NCBI GenBank assembly: GCA_902767455.1
Contig: CACXHH010000283.1
Span: forward strand, 1-5,613
Source of the DNA: an uncultured Eubacteriales bacterium
GTDB taxonomy: Bacteria > Bacillota > Clostridia > Christensenellales > Borkfalkiaceae
DNA length: 5,613 nt
Direction: 5' to 3'
Part shown: one piece after another, positions 1 through 5,613 of the stretch
Position numbering within the stretch: the first letter of the stretch is position 1
Layout of the letters: the number at the start of each line of letters is the position of its first letter
Notes under the pieces: model-generated
Seen by the model: only the letters and a program-made list of their open reading frames with translations
Database searches by the model: none
What the model was told of the DNA's origin: nothing
Program-made: the position numbers and the translations under genes

Positions 1-1195
1 CGAACTTATCGCGCAATACTAACTCCGGGGCGCCCATCACGTATGAGGCATTTTCAAAGTTTACGCCACTATATTTAAACTCTGGCGTAAAACCAATGAC
101 GGATTTCGCGCTGACACCTTCGGCGGGCTTGTTAAAGAATTCTTTTACCGCCTCCATTGTGATATTGTCGGCTTTTTGAGCTGCCGCATAGTTGCTGGCC
201 AGTTCGAATACTTCGTCATATTTCATCTTGGCATCACTCGGCATTTCGAGGGATGCAATTTTCATATGCGCATCAGTGATAGTGCCAGTTTTGTCTACGC
301 AGAGCACATCGACGCGCGCCAGAGTTTCAATACTCTTCATGTCGTGTGGTAACACTTTATCCTGGGCTAGTTCCATTGCGCTAATTGCGAGCGCGACTGA
401 TGAAAGCAAGAATAAGCCTTCTGGGATCATGCCAATCATTGCCGCAACGGCTGCTTGTACGGCTGCTTGGATGCTTTGGCCGCCACCGAAGAATTGCTGA
501 CAGAATAAAATGATGCCAATCGGAATAATTGCTACGCCCGCGATAGTCACGATGCGGTTTAGGGAACGGATAATTTCGGACTGTTCCTTAGTTTTTTCTT
601 GTTTTGCCTCGAGTGTAAGTTTACTAATATACGACTCTTTACCGACTTTTGTTAACCTGGCATAGCATTCGCCCGACACTATAAAGCTGCCCGACAATAA
701 ATCGTCGCCATGTTCCTTGTGAATATCGTCCGACTCACCGGTAAGCAGAGATTCGTTAACTGCAACCGTACCGCTCACAACCTTGGCGTCCGCCGGAATC
801 TGATTGCCGGCCTTAAAGCGCACAATATCATCTTGAACTAGCCATTCGGCATCAATGTCGTGTTCTTTACCGTCGCGCACCACGCGCGCAATCGGCGCAT
901 TTAAAATTGACATCTTATCGAGGACTACCTTTGAGCGAATTTCCTGGAAAATACCAATCAAAGTGTTAGCGATAATGACCGGCATAAAAGTAATGTCGCG
1001 AAAATCGCCAACTAGCATCAAAATTACCGCTAGTGCCACAAATACGAAGTTGAAATAGGTAAAAGTATTATCGATTACGATCTGTTTAATCGACTTCGAT
1101 GGTGCCTGAACGGACACATTTACAAGGCCGCTGCGACGGCGCTCTTTGACCTCTGCGCTAGTCAGACCCTTCGGCCGGTTTACGTTCTTCGACAT
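1..1195 (-). CDS. CtpE-like cation-transporting P-type ATPase (N-terminal 398 residues, C-terminus beyond window)
   Basis: ATP-driven cation pump of the inner membrane. Residues 1-398 are visible. M1 and M2 lie at about 45-63 and 67-84. The actuator domain carries TGES at 152-155. M3 and M4 lie at about 214-233 and 247-275, with the ion-site motif PEGL at 258-261. The phosphorylated aspartate is D301 in DKTGT, and a nucleotide-domain motif MGAPE is at 387-391. The hinge regions of the phosphorylation domain and M5 onward lie outside the window. The N-terminal GLTSAEVKER pattern, the N-F-T-Y-F-N stretch before M1, PEGL without a following Pro, and IETLARVDVLCVDKTGT match the CtpE branch. Mycobacterial CtpE has been linked to calcium uptake; substrate and direction here are inferred only. 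The ATG at 1195-1193 follows an extended -10 by six bases and has no Shine-Dalgarno, so leaderless initiation is likely. The gene is divergent from the DsbA-like gene. Frame and motifs are intact, so the truncation is only the window edge. Confidence 0.93.
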   Translation of the reverse strand, partial: MSKNVNRPKGLTSAEVKERRRSGLVNVSVQAPSKSIKQIVIDNTFTYFNFVFVALAVILMLVGDFRDITFMPVIIANTLIGIFQEIRSKVVLDKMSILNAPIARVVRDGKEHDIDAEWLVQDDIVRFKAGNQIPADAKVVSGTVAVNESLLTGESDDIHKEHGDDLLSGSFIVSGECYARLTKVGKESYISKLTLEAKQEKTKEQSEIIRSLNRIVTIAGVAIIPIGIILFCQQFFGGGQSIQAAVQAAVAAMIGMIPEGLFLLSSVALAISAMELAQDKVLPHDMKSIETLARVDVLCVDKTGTITDAHMKIASLEMPSDAKMKYDEVFELASNYAAAQKADNITMEAVKEFFNKPAEGVSAKSVIGFTPEFKYSGVNFENASYVMGAPELVLRDKF

Positions 1196-1201
1196 AAGGA
1201 T

Positions 1202-1210
1202 ATTATATCA
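1202..1210 (-). promoter_or_regulatory. Extended -10 promoter of the CtpE-like ATPase gene
   Basis: Read on the minus strand this is TGATATAAT, a perfect extended -10 (TGnTATAAT). Counting the last T as -7 puts +1 exactly on the A of the ATG at 1195, predicting a leaderless mRNA. No good -35 hexamer is seen 17 bases upstream (TAAGAT at 1230-1225), which fits an extended -10 promoter. The -35 region would overlap the leader of the divergent gene. Confidence 0.7.
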
Positions 1211-1214
1211 TCTG

Positions 1215-1223
1215 TGCTAGAAT
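1215..1223 (+). promoter_or_regulatory. Extended -10 promoter of the DsbA-like gene
   Basis: TGCTAGAAT matches the extended -10 pattern TGnTANAAT. The predicted start is near 1230, leaving about four bases before the ATG at 1234 and no room for a Shine-Dalgarno. The -35 position (about 1195-1200) has no TTGACA-like hexamer and falls on the start codon of the divergent ATPase gene. Only four bases separate this element from the opposing -10. Confidence 0.6.
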
Positions 1224-1233
1224 AATCTTATCT

Positions 1234-2526
1234 ATGGCACGCAAAACATTTTACGAAATCCTAAAGGATTTGGCGCCACAATCAACCGGCAATAAACCGA
1301 TTATTGTTTCGATGCCTTTCCTTTATCATTACCTTGGCAAGTACCATGTCGTTTCCCTAGTGACTGGTGGGCAGAGCAAAGGGGAATTCGTACGCGATAA
1401 CCGTGATGCGGGTCGCCTTGTTGGAATTGCCTTTTATCATCCAGAAGAGGGAACTGGGGAATATTTGACGCCTGCTCGCGCCAAAGAAAAATACGGCCTT
1501 GACCTCACTAAAATGGTTGGGCGCAATAGCGCAAAGCTCGGCAAAGACCAGGCCGACGATAAAGTGGCCTTACCGAAAAAACTCGACCAGAACATTGCTG
1601 AAAAATTCTATAAAAGTCGCGTCGCACTGGAGGATTACAATCTCCACATTATGCTTGCGGCCGCACTTCATGCCGATGAAGGCAAGCGCTATCTATTCTT
1701 CCAACTAGACCCAGATATAGTTCCGCACGTAGCAAAATCAGATCGTCGTCGTTTATTTACCTACCGAGCCATTATCGTAATTATGCTCATTTTCTTTGCG
1801 ATTTTATCGCGCGGCTTTACCGCCTACTACAATCGCATCGTCGAGCTAGAAAAAGAAAAAAGCGCACTGCTATCTGAGTTGAACGGAATTAGAACCGATC
1901 GTTTTGACCAAGAGATTATTAACTCTATACACGTAAACGACTATCAGTTTAATGACGTTATCGAAGGAGGACGGCTCAACGGCGGCATTAGCGATCGTAC
2001 ACGCGGTAAGCGCGACGCCAAAGTTACGGTAATAATCTACGTTGATTTTCAATGCCCGGGCTGCGCATCAGCTTGGCCAGTTCTTGAGCAGCTTTATCAA
2101 GATTTCGATAACCGTGTAACCTTTATTCAGCGCAATTATCCACTAAGCATACACGAACATGCCCGCATTGCGGCTCGTGCAGCCGAGGCGGCTGGTCAGC
2201 AGGGCTATTACTGGCAGATGAGCGATGCGCTATTTAGAAAACAATCTGAATGGACGAGCCTCAATCAGGAAAAACTACGCGATTATCTCCAGAAACTATT
2301 TAAAAATATCGCACCATCTGGCAACCAGTCCAACTTTGAGGCTGCCATAGAAAGCGACGACGTCTACAAGAAAGTTAGCTTCGATTATATTCTTGGCCAA
2401 CTTGCGCACGATGTTTCCTATACGCCAACCATTATAGTTAATGGCGAAAAAATAGATTTTAGCGCAGAGGGTGCAGATGTCTATGGCCTCACTAGAAGCG
2501 CAATCATGAAAAACCTTGAGAAATAA
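1234..2526 (+). CDS. Membrane-anchored DsbA-family thiol oxidoreductase with unrecognised N-terminal cytosolic domain
   Basis: A 430-residue protein. Residues 1-170 form a soluble, charged domain that I do not recognise. A basic patch (RRR, 171-173) precedes a single membrane helix at about 178-198, followed by a Glu/Lys-rich coiled-coil-like stretch at about 201-222. The C-terminal part, about 245-430, is a thioredoxin-fold DsbA-like domain: a hydrophobic strand leads into YVDFQCPGC with active-site C274 and C277, then an alpha-helical insertion, then the cis-proline loop TPT at 397-399 (P398). The positive-inside rule puts the N-terminal domain in the cytoplasm and the DsbA domain outside. 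The only cysteines in the whole protein are the CPGC pair. Likely role: forming or exchanging disulfides in envelope or secreted proteins; no quinone-linked partner (DsbB or VKOR) is visible here. The ATG at 1234 is chosen from its promoter geometry; there is no Shine-Dalgarno. The gene ends at a terminator shared with the convergent gene. Confidence 0.88.
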   Translation: MARKTFYEILKDLAPQSTGNKPIIVSMPFLYHYLGKYHVVSLVTGGQSKGEFVRDNRDAGRLVGIAFYHPEEGTGEYLTPARAKEKYGLDLTKMVGRNSAKLGKDQADDKVALPKKLDQNIAEKFYKSRVALEDYNLHIMLAAALHADEGKRYLFFQLDPDIVPHVAKSDRRRLFTYRAIIVIMLIFFAILSRGFTAYYNRIVELEKEKSALLSELNGIRTDRFDQEIINSIHVNDYQFNDVIEGGRLNGGISDRTRGKRDAKVTVIIYVDFQCPGCASAWPVLEQLYQDFDNRVTFIQRNYPLSIHEHARIAARAAEAAGQQGYYWQMSDALFRKQSEWTSLNQEKLRDYLQKLFKNIAPSGNQSNFEAAIESDDVYKKVSFDYILGQLAHDVSYTPTIIVNGEKIDFSAEGADVYGLTRSAIMKNLEK

Positions 2527-2564
2527 AAAAGAGGGAGTCACGCTTGGCGCGGCTCCCATCTTTT
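2525..2564. terminator. Bidirectional rho-independent terminator between convergent genes
   Basis: GGGAGTC (2533-2539) pairs with GGCTCCC (2551-2557), including one G-T wobble. Beyond one A-C mismatch, CGC and GCG pair around a TTG loop. Outside the core, AAAAGA (2527-2532) can pair with TCTTTT (2559-2564) around a bulged A. Plus-strand transcripts from the DsbA-like gene end in TCTTTT. Minus-strand transcripts from the small membrane protein gene run into a longer T-rich tail (TCTTTTTTATTT), so termination should be stronger in that direction. The left arm begins at the stop codon of the DsbA-like gene. Confidence 0.85.
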
Positions 2565-2579
2565 GGGCGGAAGTGGTTC

Positions 2580-3149
2580 TTAGCTCCAGAGATCCCCGCC
2601 CCAAATCTCTGAATCATCGGTGGTTGTGGTGTCGTCGGCCGGCTCCGGTCTGTCGCCGAAATGGCGGTCAATCCATTCGCTTCCGATCCTGCTTTTCGCA
2701 AGGTAGGAAACGATGAATACGACCAACGTTACGACGATAGCTGGCACTATCAGGTTCGCCAAGAAGCTCGCGATGGTCGCGAAAAGTCCCTGGAAGAACC
2801 CGCCGCTTGTCGCGAACTGTGCACACTTGGTGAAGAGCAACTTGGCAAGGAAGATGCCGATTGTGATACCGGCGCATTTTACGCCGATCTTAAACAATCT
2901 GCGAGTCCAATTCTCGCCTCGGTTGCCTCCTCGGAGCACGATGCTGGCCAACCAGAGAATGATCGTCACGACCAACACCGGCATGATCAGCCAACCTGAC
3001 AGATTCTTAAAGAACGTCAGAAAAGCTGCCTTCCATACCGTTGTTAAGAGTGACGTCAAAACCCAAATGCCGGCCAAAACCGCAACTGCGATCCAGCCCC
3101 TGTCGCTCCAGAGGCCAATTCGCTCGTCCCATGTGATCTTTTTAAACAT
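2580..3149 (-). CDS. Small polytopic membrane protein of unknown function with acidic C-terminal tail
   Basis: A 189-residue protein that I do not recognise. A basic N-terminus (MFKK) leads to about four membrane segments: 18-40, 51-72, 87-106 and a long, Pro-interrupted one at about 121-150. The second and third are joined by an Arg-rich loop (RGGNRGENWTRR, 73-84), which with the basic N-terminus suggests both ends face the cytoplasm. The tail from 151 is soluble and ends acidic and Trp-containing (DDTTTTDDSE, then WGGDLWS). The ATG at 3149-3147 is chosen because a near-perfect Shine-Dalgarno sits seven bases upstream. An in-frame ATG at 3197-3195 would add 16 residues (MSLSQTLRTLRKEVVL) and lies two bases after the predicted transcription start, so a longer leaderless form is possible. 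Codon use differs from the neighbours: 13 of 19 Ile are ATC, and 7 of 9 Arg are CGA, AGA or AGG. This suggests recent transfer or a different expression class. Transcribed alone, convergent with the DsbA-like gene. Confidence 0.8.
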   Translation of the reverse strand: MFKKITWDERIGLWSDRGWIAVAVLAGIWVLTSLLTTVWKAAFLTFFKNLSGWLIMPVLVVTIILWLASIVLRGGNRGENWTRRLFKIGVKCAGITIGIFLAKLLFTKCAQFATSGGFFQGLFATIASFLANLIVPAIVVTLVVFIVSYLAKSRIGSEWIDRHFGDRPEPADDTTTTDDSEIWGGDLWS

Positions 3150-3154
3150 TAAGA

Positions 3155-3165
3155 CCACCTCCTTT
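3155..3165 (-). promoter_or_regulatory. Strong Shine-Dalgarno that decides the small membrane protein start
   Basis: AAAGGAGGTGG on the minus strand is close to a full complement of the 16S anti-Shine-Dalgarno. Seven bases separate AGGAGGT from the ATG at 3149. It is the only clear ribosome binding site of the four genes. CCTT (upstream arm) and AAGG can pair around an ACGA loop, and AGACAC further upstream can pair with GTGGTCT across one bulge. The site could therefore be partly masked in a folded leader. Confidence 0.85.
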
Positions 3166-3205
3166 CGTAAGGTTCGCAGTGTCTGGGATAACGACATGCA
3201 CTTAT

Positions 3206-3234
3206 ATTATAGCACACTTTATCTTATTTGTCTA
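3206..3234 (-). promoter_or_regulatory. Consensus-like promoter of the small membrane protein gene
   Basis: On the minus strand, -35 TAGACA (3234-3229) matches TTGACA at five of six positions. A 17-base spacer ending in TGC follows, then a perfect -10 TATAAT (3211-3206), so the -10 is also extended (TGCTATAAT). The predicted start is near 3199, giving a leader of about 50 bases before the Shine-Dalgarno-led ATG. This is the strongest promoter in the window by sequence. Its -35 lies inside one copy of a 13-bp direct repeat. Confidence 0.8.
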
Positions 3235-3266
3235 GTATCATAAGCGGATTTGCTATTTGTCAAGTA
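3225..3266. repeat. 13-bp direct repeat pair between divergent promoters
   Basis: TATTTGTCTAGTA (3225-3237) and TATTTGTCAAGTA (3254-3266) match at 12 of 13 positions. Their starts are 29 bp apart, close to three helical turns. The first copy covers the -35 box of the leftward promoter. The second lies just upstream of the extended -10 of the rightward ATPase promoter. The placement fits a pair of operator sites on one face of the helix, though chance similarity in AT-rich DNA is possible. Confidence 0.45.
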
Positions 3267-3267
3267 G

Positions 3268-3276
3268 TGTTAAAAT
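3268..3276 (+). promoter_or_regulatory. Extended -10 promoter of the calcium-type ATPase gene
   Basis: TGTTAAAAT fits the extended -10 pattern. The predicted start is near 3283, about four bases before the ATG at 3287, the same spacing as for the DsbA-like gene. No convincing -35 hexamer is present. The palindrome AACTAGTT (3279-3286) overlaps the predicted start and abuts the ATG. Confidence 0.6.
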
Positions 3277-3286
3277 AAAACTAGTT

Positions 3287-5613
3287 ATGTTTTTTAATCG
3301 AAGACTTTCTGAAATCAAGCACGAATTGGGCACTAGCGAGCGCGGCTTAACCAATCGTGAGGTTTCTGCTCGTTGGGGCAAATATGGCAAGAATATCCTC
3401 CCAAAGCGCAAAAATGCCAGTATTTGGCAGTTATTTCTAGGTGAATTTAAAGATCCGCTCGTGATTTTGTTACTCATTGCCATTGTAGTTTCCGTGGCTG
3501 TCGGCGAAGTTGTCGATGCTACCGTGATTCTCTTTATTGTGCTTGTTGATGCTGTGATGGGCACCTATCAGGAATATCGTGCCAATAAAACCGCAAGCGC
3601 CCTCGAAAATCTTGTATCCGTAAAGGTCAACGTAATTCGTAACGGCAAAAAAGTTCAGATTGACGCCGAAGATCTAACGATTGGCGATTATGTTCTGCTC
3701 GAATCGGGCGACAAAATCAGTGCCGATATGCGTGTCGCGAAAGCACGCAACTTTATGGTTGATGAGTCTATCCTGACGGGCGAAAGTGTCCAGGTCGAGA
3801 AAAACCCTGCTACCATGAATCGCCACCGCGCCCCAATCAGTGAACAATCAAACATGGTATTTGCTGGTACCACCGCCGTATCTGGTCGCGCTGAAGCAAT
3901 CGTAGTCGCAATCGGCTCCGCCACGGAACTTGGTAAGATTGCCGATACGCTCAATAATACCGAAGACGAGAAATCACCGCTCACAATTCGCGTCGAGAAG
4001 CTCTCGAAGCAAATCAGTATTCTGGTCTTAGTTGTCGCCGCTGTTATTGCCGGTCTTTTGATTAGTAAAAACGCGCCATACAATCAGATTCTTTTGACCG
4101 TAATCGCCTTCGCTGTATCCGCTATGCCAGAGGGGTTGCCGTTGGCGCTCACGATGGCGTTAACAATCGCCTCCAACCGTATGGCGAAACGAAATGTAAT
4201 CGTGCGTCGTCTACATGCGGCCGAATCGCTCGGTAGCTGTACGGTTATCGCCTCAGATAAAACTGGCACCCTAACAGTCAATCAGCAGACCGCCAAGCTT
4301 ATCTTGCTGCCAAATGGCGAAAAATATGAAATAACCGGTACTGGATACGAAACCGAAGGTAAAGTGAAGGGCAATATCCTAAAGTACGCCGAAGAAATCG
4401 GTCTTCTGGGTGCCATTAACAACGAAGCGAGTCTCGAGGGTGAAAACGGCCCAACGGGTGATTCAATTGATATCGCCTTCAAGGTCCTCGGCGTCAAATT
4501 GGGCGTTAATCCAGATAAAGTTGAAATCATCGACTCTATCCCATACGAATCCGAAAACAAATACTCCGCCGTATTTTATCGCCAGGGCAAAGACGTCTAT
4601 TGTACCGTAAAGGGCTCTCCTGAAACGGTTTCTAGTTTTTGTAAGAAGATTGATCTCATCGACAGCAAAGATTTTTCAAAAGTTACCGAGCAAAACAATC
4701 GTTTAGCCGAAGATGGTTATCGTGTTATTGCGCTAGCGAGAGGTAAAGTCGCTACCAAATCTAGTTATAGTGCCAAAGATATTTCTGACCTCACCTTCAT
4801 GGGTATGGTCGGCTTTATCGACCCCATTCGCAAAGAGGCGGTTGCCTCAATTCGCGATTGTCGCCGCGCTGGTATTAAGGTTATTATGGTCACCGGCGAT
4901 CATCCGCTTACTGCCGCCAAAATTGCCAAAGACCTTAAATTACTAAAACACCCTGATGAAGTCGCTATTGGTGAAGAAGTTGAACATATGCACGACCAAG
5001 AGAGCGATAAGTTCTGCGATTTCGTTGCCAGCAAAACCGTCTTCGCGCGCGTTACGCCATTACAAAAACTCTATATCGTAGAGGCACTGAAGGTGAAAGG
5101 CGAATTTGTTGCTGTAACTGGCGACGGCGTCAATGACGCTCCGGCGCTCAAAGTTGCCAATATTGGCGTTGCCATGGGTAGTGGCACTGATATTGCTCGC
5201 GATACGGCCGATATGATTATCATGGACGACAACTTTAAATCCATCGTTTCCGGTATCGAGGAGGGTAGGGTGGCCTATTCCAATATTCGCAAAATCATTC
5301 TCTTCCTCATTTCTTGTGGTGTGGCCGAGGCAATCTTCTTCTTTACGGCCATCGCTTGCAACATGCCAATGCCACTCGTTGCCGTTCAGCTTCTCTGGCT
5401 CAATGTCGTAACAGACGGTATTCAAGATTTCGCACTTTCTTTCGAGAAAGCCGAGCCAGGAATTTTGCGCGAAAAACCACGCGATCCGCACGAATCAATT
5501 TTCGACAAAAGCCTTTTGCGCCGTATCTTGTTATCCGGCTTCACTATCGCCGCAATTGTCTTTATTGCCTGGTACATTATGATAGATCTTCTAAAATTTG
5601 ATGTCGTAGCGGC
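3287..5613 (+). CDS. Calcium-type (P2) cation-transporting P-type ATPase (775 residues visible, C-terminus beyond window)
   Basis: A membrane pump that couples ATP hydrolysis to cation transport, most likely calcium export. The order is complete up to M7: M1 and M2 at about 57-73 and 76-95; actuator motif TGES at 164-167; M3 near 247-265; M4 with PEGLP at 281-285; phosphorylated D324 in DKTGT; nucleotide-binding KGSPE at 442-446; hinge motif TGDGVNDAP from 611; then M5 and M6. Compared with the SERCA calcium sites, E282, E681, N706, T709 and D710 match E309, E771, N796, T799 and D800. The position of N768 is Gly (G678), and M6 reads TDGIQD where SERCA has Pro at the Gln position. One calcium site (site II) looks intact and the other altered, so transport of one ion per cycle is an inference. 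The roughly 100 residues covering M8-M10 are missing because the window ends. There is no Shine-Dalgarno; the start is set by the promoter a few bases upstream. The subfamily differs from that of the CtpE-like ATPase, so this is not a duplicate. Confidence 0.93.
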   Translation, partial: MFFNRRLSEIKHELGTSERGLTNREVSARWGKYGKNILPKRKNASIWQLFLGEFKDPLVILLLIAIVVSVAVGEVVDATVILFIVLVDAVMGTYQEYRANKTASALENLVSVKVNVIRNGKKVQIDAEDLTIGDYVLLESGDKISADMRVAKARNFMVDESILTGESVQVEKNPATMNRHRAPISEQSNMVFAGTTAVSGRAEAIVVAIGSATELGKIADTLNNTEDEKSPLTIRVEKLSKQISILVLVVAAVIAGLLISKNAPYNQILLTVIAFAVSAMPEGLPLALTMALTIASNRMAKRNVIVRRLHAAESLGSCTVIASDKTGTLTVNQQTAKLILLPNGEKYEITGTGYETEGKVKGNILKYAEEIGLLGAINNEASLEGENGPTGDSIDIAFKVLGVKLGVNPDKVEIIDSIPYESENKYSAVFYRQGKDVYCTVKGSPETVSSFCKKIDLIDSKDFSKVTEQNNRLAEDGYRVIALARGKVATKSSYSAKDISDLTFMGMVGFIDPIRKEAVASIRDCRRAGIKVIMVTGDHPLTAAKIAKDLKLLKHPDEVAIGEEVEHMHDQESDKFCDFVASKTVFARVTPLQKLYIVEALKVKGEFVAVTGDGVNDAPALKVANIGVAMGSGTDIARDTADMIIMDDNFKSIVSGIEEGRVAYSNIRKIILFLISCGVAEAIFFFTAIACNMPMPLVAVQLLWLNVVTDGIQDFALSFEKAEPGILREKPRDPHESIFDKSLLRRILLSGFTIAAIVFIAWYIMIDLLKFDVVA

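Noticed and set aside
192..1058. Plus-strand open frames of 102 and 67 codons over the first ATPase
   Set aside because: Both are antisense to intact ATPase motifs (DKTGT, PEGL, TGES) on the minus strand and have no supporting start signals.
1..1195. The first ATPase as a broken pseudogene
   Set aside because: The frame is open from the ATG to the window edge with all expected motifs in order. The missing half is explained by the window boundary.
2580..3149. The small membrane protein as a DsbB- or VKOR-like partner of the DsbA-like protein
   Set aside because: It has only two cysteines (C92 and C109). They lie at opposite ends of one membrane helix, are not in CxxC pairs and would face opposite sides of the membrane, so the redox relay of those families is absent.
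2713..3243. A 176-codon plus-strand open frame opposite the small membrane protein gene
   Set aside because: It lacks a start signal, runs across the opposing promoter and leader, and encodes no recognisable pattern. The minus-strand frame has a promoter, Shine-Dalgarno, membrane helices and a terminator, so the plus frame is its shadow.
3257..3276. TTGTCA (3257-3262) as the -35 of the calcium-type ATPase promoter
   Set aside because: Only eight bases separate it from the TAAAAT element, far short of the usual 16-18, and no -10-like hexamer lies at the right distance downstream. It is better explained as part of the direct repeat.
5060..5491. A 143-codon minus-strand open frame inside the second ATPase
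   Set aside because: It is antisense to conserved P-type ATPase motifs (GDGVNDAP and M5-M6), with no promoter or ribosome binding site of its own.

Overview
The window most resembles a small-genome bacterium of the Candidate Phyla Radiation (Patescibacteria), with Saccharibacteria as the best guess. This is inferred from the gene content (a CtpE-type ATPase and a membrane-anchored DsbA-like protein), moderate GC, short intergenic spacers, and start codons placed almost on the transcription start without a Shine-Dalgarno sequence. The standard code fits: no in-frame TGA is needed in any gene. No marker gene is present, so the assignment is tentative. The window contains no RNA gene, CRISPR array, insertion sequence or phage gene that I can see.

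Layout. Positions 1195 to 1 (minus) hold the N-terminal half of a CtpE-like cation P-type ATPase, cut by the window edge. A 38-bp spacer with two back-to-back extended -10 elements separates it from a divergent plus-strand gene (1234-2526). That gene encodes a 430-residue protein with an unrecognised cytosolic domain, one membrane helix, a short coiled coil and an extracytoplasmic DsbA-like domain with a CPGC active site. It converges on a small minus-strand membrane protein gene (2580-3149) across a strong bidirectional terminator (2525-2564). The small gene has its own consensus-like promoter and a near-perfect Shine-Dalgarno, and its codon choice differs from its neighbours. Divergent from it is a second, different P-type ATPase of the calcium-pump type (3287 to the right edge), missing only its last membrane segments. 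No stretch over 300 bases lacks a gene.

How the genes may work together. Two P-type ATPases of different subfamilies bracket a membrane-tethered thiol oxidoreductase and a small polytopic membrane protein, so everything here acts at the cell envelope. A shared role in cation (probably calcium) balance and envelope protein folding is possible. However, the four genes are four separate transcription units, so the link is proximity only. The points most worth following up are the unknown cytosolic domain on the DsbA-like protein, the mutually overlapping divergent promoters, the contrast between leaderless-type genes and one Shine-Dalgarno-led gene of unusual codon use, and a 13-bp direct repeat between the second pair of divergent promoters.
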